Of a stretch of DNA of 18,079 nt, positions 15,041 through 18,079 are shown in pieces. Position 1 is the first letter of the stretch. Each line of letters starts with the position of its first letter. Origin of the DNA: Bacillota bacterium (lineage in GTDB: Bacteria > Bacillota_A > Clostridia > Lachnospirales > Lachnospiraceae); assembly GCA_023407175.1 (NCBI GenBank), contig JAEYMU010000003.1, positions 1-18,079 of the forward strand. The letters are read 5' to 3'. Below the pieces are notes generated by a model that saw nothing but the letters and a program-made list of their open reading frames with translations, searched no databases and was not told where the DNA came from. Both the position numbers and the translations under genes were made by a program.

Positions 15041-15432
15041 TACCTTCAGCACAACTATCTACAGATATTGCAGTGTCAGAGATAATTGAAACCACAAAGA
15101 CGTATAAATTATATGAAGATAAAATACAGGGCTACACTGACAATTTATCAGCTTTACAACAGGCTATATACAAGATGCTTAACACCGAAAAGTATGAGTA
15201 TCCCATATATAGCCTTTCTTATGGTGTTGAGTTAGAAAGCCTCATTGGAAAAGAACCTGCTTATATAAAGGCCGAAATGAAGAGAAGGATACAGGAATGC
15301 CTTATACGGGATGAGCGTATAACAAGTGTAGACAATTTTACATTTACGACTTCGGGCGACTCCATGTTGTGCACATTTGAGGTTGTGAGCATTTATGGAG
15401 CGATTATAGTATCTAGGGAGGTGGGCACATAA
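15037..15432 (+). CDS. xkdS: Baseplate wedge protein, gp25-like (XkdS-like, DUF2634)
   Basis: The 131-residue protein fits the DUF2634/XkdS family, related to T4 gp25 lysozyme-like wedge proteins. The characteristic parts are the early KTYKLYEDKIQGYTD, the middle LQQAIYKMLNTEKYEYPIYS, then GVELESLIGKEPAYIKAEM, and the closing sheet FTFTTSGDSMLCTFEVVSIYG. It anchors the first sheath ring to the wedge. The ATG overlaps the preceding TGA and has GGAGGTGATA upstream; the stop overlaps the baseplate J start by one base. Confidence 0.88.
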   Translation: MIPSAQLSTDIAVSEIIETTKTYKLYEDKIQGYTDNLSALQQAIYKMLNTEKYEYPIYSLSYGVELESLIGKEPAYIKAEMKRRIQECLIRDERITSVDNFTFTTSGDSMLCTFEVVSIYGAIIVSREVGT

Positions 15433-16448
15433 TGTTTGAAGCAATGACCTATGAGAATATATTGTCTGACATGCTCGAACAGGTTGCATCTGATGTTGAC
15501 AAAAGAGAGGGTTCAGTCATCTATGATGCCCTTGCACCCTGTGCATATCATCTTTCACAAACTTATTTTTATCTGGATACGTTTGTTGATTTGATATCCG
15601 GTGACACGGCTATTGGAGAGTACTTGGATAAAGTAGTGGAAGATTATGGCCTTACCAGAAAGTCAGCAATCAATGCGGTAAGGAAAATAACGACCTCCGG
15701 GGCTGTTGAAATAGGGACCAGGTGGGGCATAGAGGATTTAGTATATGATATCACGGAACTAATTGGCTCTAATATTTACAGCGCCACCTGTGAAACTACA
15801 GGGGAAGCTGGAAATACCTATTCAGGAGCAATGGAAAACATTGATAATGTATCAGGCGTAACCGCAATGCTCGGAGACATTATAACCTCGGGGGAAGATG
15901 AGGAATCCGATGATGACCTTCGCGAAAGATTTTATACGCAAATACAATCAGCCAGTACCAGCGGCAATGCGGCGGATTATAAAAACTGGGCATTATCTGT
16001 CACCGGGGTGGGAGGAACGAAGGTTTTTCCGCTCTGGAATGGCAACGGCACAGTAAAGGTGGTTATTGTAGACAATGATAAACAGCCGGTGGACAGCAGC
16101 CAGCTTGAAGCCACAGCGGAGTACATCGAGACAGTCCGGCCAATCGGAGCAGCTGTCACAGTGGTATCAGGTACTGCAAAGACGGTAGATATCACAGCCA
16201 CAATAAGCCTTGCCTCCGGATACGCCCTGCAATCGGTAGTTGCTGCATTTTTGGAGCTGGTTACAGAGTATTTTAAGGATATTGCCTTTGAGGCAACCTA
16301 TGTCAGCCTTGCCAAAATAGGAACAATCCTATTGGGAACGGACGGAATAACAGATTACAGTGATCTTAAACTGAATGGAAATATATCAAATGTCACCCTG
16401 GCGGACGAGGAAATACCCGTGATTGGCACGGTTAATCTGGAGGTGTGA
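15432..16448 (+). CDS. xkdT: Baseplate J protein (XkdT-like)
   Basis: The 338-residue protein is a baseplate J family wedge component. It opens with MTYENILSDMLEQVASDVDKREGSVIYDALAP. The middle has the diagnostic E-D-E-E-S-D-D-D-L-R-E-R-F near residue 155-168, followed by SGNAADYKNWALSVTGVGGTKVFPLW. The C-terminal domain starts around PIGAAVTVVSGTAKTVDITA and ends DEEIPVIGTVNLEV. Length is usual for the family. GGGAGGTGGG precedes the ATG. The gene is followed directly by the tail fibre, without the usual XkdU-like gene. Confidence 0.93.
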   Translation: MFEAMTYENILSDMLEQVASDVDKREGSVIYDALAPCAYHLSQTYFYLDTFVDLISGDTAIGEYLDKVVEDYGLTRKSAINAVRKITTSGAVEIGTRWGIEDLVYDITELIGSNIYSATCETTGEAGNTYSGAMENIDNVSGVTAMLGDIITSGEDEESDDDLRERFYTQIQSASTSGNAADYKNWALSVTGVGGTKVFPLWNGNGTVKVVIVDNDKQPVDSSQLEATAEYIETVRPIGAAVTVVSGTAKTVDITATISLASGYALQSVVAAFLELVTEYFKDIAFEATYVSLAKIGTILLGTDGITDYSDLKLNGNISNVTLADEEIPVIGTVNLEV

Positions 16449-16449
16449 T

Positions 16450-18079
16450 ATGGCATTTATAGAAAAGCTAAACAAAAAAGAGGATGGCAGCTCCTATGTG
16501 ATGGAAGAGATACAGCCCGTCACAGATGGTATATATGTCGGTTATCTGGAGCATGATAATGTTACTTCCAACACCGTAAAGGTATATACCGGATCAATGT
16601 ATACCGGTGATGAGATTACAACCTTTAACATGTCAATTCCAGCTGACGCCTCGTGGAAAACTTATATCAAAATATTCGCCGGCGTGGATCAGGTTTATAT
16701 TACCTATGAGACTGCCGGGGATACGGTAGAGGCCGAGGATATCAACCTCCTTCAGGATGCGGTTACGGCGACACAAGAGGAGTTGGATGTATATGAGGAA
16801 TCCAATGACACAGAGGTTAACAGTCTGAAAAGCCGAGTCACTACAGTGGAATCTGTCAAAGCGGATGAAACCTCCGTTGCAACCAGGTTACTGTTAAAAG
16901 CCGATAAGGCCACTACCTACACAAAGACAGAAACAGACGCCCGGATCGAAGCAGTCGTGGCTGCAGCACCAGCGGCACTTGATACTTTAAAAGAGATTGC
17001 GGAATCACTGGATAATGACGCCGACTTTGCGGGGACCATGACAACCCAGCTTGCAGGGAAGGTTGACAAGGTAACCGGCAAGGGATTAAGCACCGAGGAT
17101 TATACCTCTACCGAAAAGACTAAGCTTGCCGGTGTCGAAGCAGGATCCGAGGTTAATAACATAACCGACGCAAATGCCTCGCTATTAACCGGAACTGCAG
17201 ATACTACCTTGCATTACCACACCTCAGACAGGAACCGGTCAAACCATACCGGAACGCAGACAGCATCTACCATATCAGACTTTGTATCGGCGGTAAGGGC
17301 TGTTGTCCTGACCGGATTAAGTACAGCGACCAACGCAGCCGTTGCAGCCACAGATACCGTATTATCTGCACTTGGAAAGCTGCAGGCACAGATTACGGCA
17401 AACCTTGCAACCCTGACATCACATACCTCGAATGTATCAAATCCGCACAGCGTTACAAAAGATCAGGTGGGACTTGGCAACTGTGATAATACGGCAGATT
17501 TAACAAAGAGTGTAGCCAGTGCAGCTAAATTAACTACGGCAAGAACGATTACAGTTTCAGGCGATGCCACAGGCTCCGCTTCCTTTGATGGTTCGTCAAA
17601 CTCTGCTTTAGCTCTGACCTTGGCGAATTCCGGGGTAACAGCCGGCACCTATACCAACTTAACTGTTAATGCAAAGGGGCTGGTAACAGCAGGAGCCAAC
17701 CCAACAACCCAGGTAGCACAGGGCGGTACAGGGGCAACAACGGCGGCAGGCGCACTTACCAATTTGGGGCTTACAGCAACCGCAGCAGAAATAAATGTAT
17801 TGGACGGTATTACTGCCACCGTTGCGGAGTTAAATTATACAGATGGTGTTACCGGTAACATTCAAACCCAGCTCAATGCCAAGGCTTCGTTAACATCTCC
17901 GGCATTAACCGGAATTCCTACCGCACCGACAGCGACCACCGGTACGAATACTACCCAGCTGGCAACTACAGCCTTCGTGCAGCAGGCTATGTCGGTTGCC
18001 GGGTATGGCGATATGATGAAGGCAACATATGATGCAGATAATGATGGGATTGTGGATTCAGCAGAAACCGCGGTACAGC
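16450..18079 (+). CDS. Tail fibre protein, N-terminal part (3' end outside window)
   Basis: The frame is open for 543 codons to the window end. The ATG lies just after the baseplate J stop, with GGAGGTG upstream. Residues 1-115 form a distinct N-terminal domain that probably attaches to the baseplate (YVMEEIQPVTDGIYVGYLEH, then FAGVDQVYITYETAGDT). A coiled stretch follows (TATQEELDVYEESNDTEVNS), then many collagen-like fibre modules: TKLAGVEAGSEVNN, HTSNVSNPHSVTKDQVGLGN, VNAKGLVTAGA, VAQGGTGATTAAGALTNLGL, TATAAEINVLDGIT, and SPALTGIPTAPTATTGTN with ATTAFVQQA. The last visible part is YDADNDGIVDSAETA. These modules are common to receptor-binding fibres of many phages and are exchanged freely. 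Base use is visibly more GC-rich and less AT-biased than the baseplate genes. The receptor-binding tip is not in the window. Confidence 0.93.
   Translation, partial: MAFIEKLNKKEDGSSYVMEEIQPVTDGIYVGYLEHDNVTSNTVKVYTGSMYTGDEITTFNMSIPADASWKTYIKIFAGVDQVYITYETAGDTVEAEDINLLQDAVTATQEELDVYEESNDTEVNSLKSRVTTVESVKADETSVATRLLLKADKATTYTKTETDARIEAVVAAAPAALDTLKEIAESLDNDADFAGTMTTQLAGKVDKVTGKGLSTEDYTSTEKTKLAGVEAGSEVNNITDANASLLTGTADTTLHYHTSDRNRSNHTGTQTASTISDFVSAVRAVVLTGLSTATNAAVAATDTVLSALGKLQAQITANLATLTSHTSNVSNPHSVTKDQVGLGNCDNTADLTKSVASAAKLTTARTITVSGDATGSASFDGSSNSALALTLANSGVTAGTYTNLTVNAKGLVTAGANPTTQVAQGGTGATTAAGALTNLGLTATAAEINVLDGITATVAELNYTDGVTGNIQTQLNAKASLTSPALTGIPTAPTATTGTNTTQLATTAFVQQAMSVAGYGDMMKATYDADNDGIVDSAETAVQ

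Overview
The window is one continuous late (structural) module of a contractile-tailed (myovirus) bacteriophage or prophage. All supported genes lie on the + strand and most are spaced by a few bases or overlap. The moderate-to-low GC content, strong AGGAGG/AGGTGA ribosome binding sites, GTG starts and PBSX (Xkd)-like tail genes point to a Firmicutes host, most likely a Clostridia member such as a Lachnospiraceae or Clostridiaceae species. No bacterial chromosomal gene, tRNA, integrase, lysis gene or att site is inside the window, so integrated prophage versus free phage cannot be decided here.

Layout. 2-1506: packaging genes (end of the terminase small subunit, then the large subunit). 1513-4678: SPP1-type portal and a MuF/SPP1-gp7-type minor head protein. 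The C-terminal third of the MuF protein looks like a RelA/SpoT-like nucleotidyltransferase toxin domain, and a 70-codon gene that may encode its immunity partner follows with an ATGA overlap. 4886-5130: terminator and a non-coding, structured-looking leader with an orphan ribosome binding site. 5131-7184: scaffold, head decoration-like protein and lambda-E-like major capsid protein. 7199-8697: four short connector, closure, tail-completion and tail-terminator genes. 8715-10250: tail sheath and tail tube. 10259-10884: a terminator-like hairpin, then the tail assembly chaperone, whose two reading frames are joined by a textbook -1 frameshift signal (A AAA AAC, 6-nt spacer, 10-bp stem). 10884-12845: tape measure. 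12856-16448: LysM baseplate protein with a Gly-rich repeat tail, XkdQ-, XkdR- and XkdS-like proteins and baseplate J. 16450 to the end: a tail fibre running off the window.

How it works together. The terminase docks on the portal to fill a capsid assembled from scaffold plus major capsid protein. Connector and closure proteins seal the head. A separately assembled contractile tail (tube on tape measure with chaperones, sheath, baseplate, fibre) is joined to it. The MuF protein sits at the portal/head interior, so a toxin domain fused to it could be carried in virions and enter the next cell. The immunity candidate would protect the producing cell.

Most interesting points: the MuF-RelA-like toxin with its candidate immunity gene, including substitution of two residues normally conserved in (p)ppGpp synthetases; the complete frameshift signal in the tail chaperone; the orphan perfect Shine-Dalgarno and structured leader before the scaffold gene; and the Gly-rich 12-residue repeats at the end of the LysM baseplate protein.
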